From NCBI GenBank assembly GCA_025345505.1, contig JANVCC010000018.1, positions 55,385,656 to 55,449,655 of the forward strand: a stretch of DNA of 64,000 nucleotides, written 5' to 3'. Source of the stretch: Todiramphus chloris collaris. Its lineage: Eukaryota; Chordata; Aves; Coraciiformes; Alcedinidae. This document shows, piece by piece, positions 63,945 to 64,000 of the stretch (the stretch's first letter is position 1; every line of letters starts with the position of its first letter). Both the position numbers and the translations under genes were made by a program. The notes beneath the pieces are model-generated. The model made no database searches, was not told the origin of the DNA, and saw only the letters and a list, made by a program, of their open reading frames with translations.

Positions 63945-64000
63945 GACCATGTAGTACAAATTTACATTTGGAGTTACCGCAAGGTCAGCATGAAAAGCTT

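Larger units (their letters stand above)
60001..64000. other. Unique AT-rich sequence with simple repeats
   Basis: No gene recognised. Contains a T17 run (62416-62432), a T/G tract (63017-63054), an octamer at 62945 and an A15 run (63930-63944). Open frames are at most 87 codons, with no domain. Confidence 0.5.

Noticed and set aside
1-64000. CRISPR arrays, phage, operon or defence-system architecture
   Set aside because: No spaced direct repeats or dense coding. The CR1 elements and base composition point to a vertebrate nuclear genome.

Overview
This window looks like non-coding, AT-rich nuclear DNA from a bird. The strongest evidence is a set of CR1 LINE fragments whose 3' ends carry the avian-type terminal motif (ATTCTATGATTCT-like) and the avian-type body (wording such as GGGATGG..GACTCAACCAC and CCTCCCTGGGCAGCC). 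There are at least five such avian-type pieces. One or two more decayed copies resemble the older CR1 lineages common in turtles and crocodilians. No bacterial-style gene density, no ribosome binding sites and no operons are present. The CR1 subfamilies look more like those of non-galliform birds than chicken, but I cannot name a species or locus.

I see no convincing protein-coding gene, exon, tRNA or rRNA. The longest open frame (56719-57186) is the C-terminal remnant of a CR1 ORF2, and its first part is read in a frame shifted from the native one. All other open frames are about 60-135 codons, scattered over both strands, rich in K/N/F/S/L or running through simple repeats, and fit chance in AT-rich DNA. 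The window is therefore either a gene desert or the inside of a very large intron.

Layout: 1-17.5 kb is unique AT-rich DNA with poly-A/poly-T runs and T/G-rich tracts. An old sense-strand CR1 end lies at 17.54-17.66 kb, a short CR1 tail at 18.73-18.77 kb and a probable antisense old CR1 near 20.25-20.5 kb. From 20.5 to 34.9 kb I see essentially featureless unique sequence. Antisense CR1 copies lie at 34.93-35.03 and 41.80-42.06 kb. Between them, at 40.66-40.85 kb, is a CpG-retaining patch with a perfect 9-bp hairpin and a close match to the CTCF core motif. A sense CR1 tail is at 45.57-45.66 kb. A 100-N assembly gap at 49,538-49,637 sits between a G run and a C run, and next to it (49.85-50.16 kb) is a second CpG-containing patch of unknown origin. 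From 52.7 to 60 kb, broken by the largest CR1 (56.75-57.27 kb), several blocks have the texture of vertebrate conserved non-coding elements: high complexity, many TAAT cores and few simple repeats. That conservation is an inference that only an alignment can test.

I did not find a clear previously undescribed system. The most testable candidates are the putative CTCF/hairpin patch at 40.7 kb, the CpG-bearing patch beside the gap, the candidate conserved blocks of 52-60 kb, and an apparent excess of POU-type octamers.
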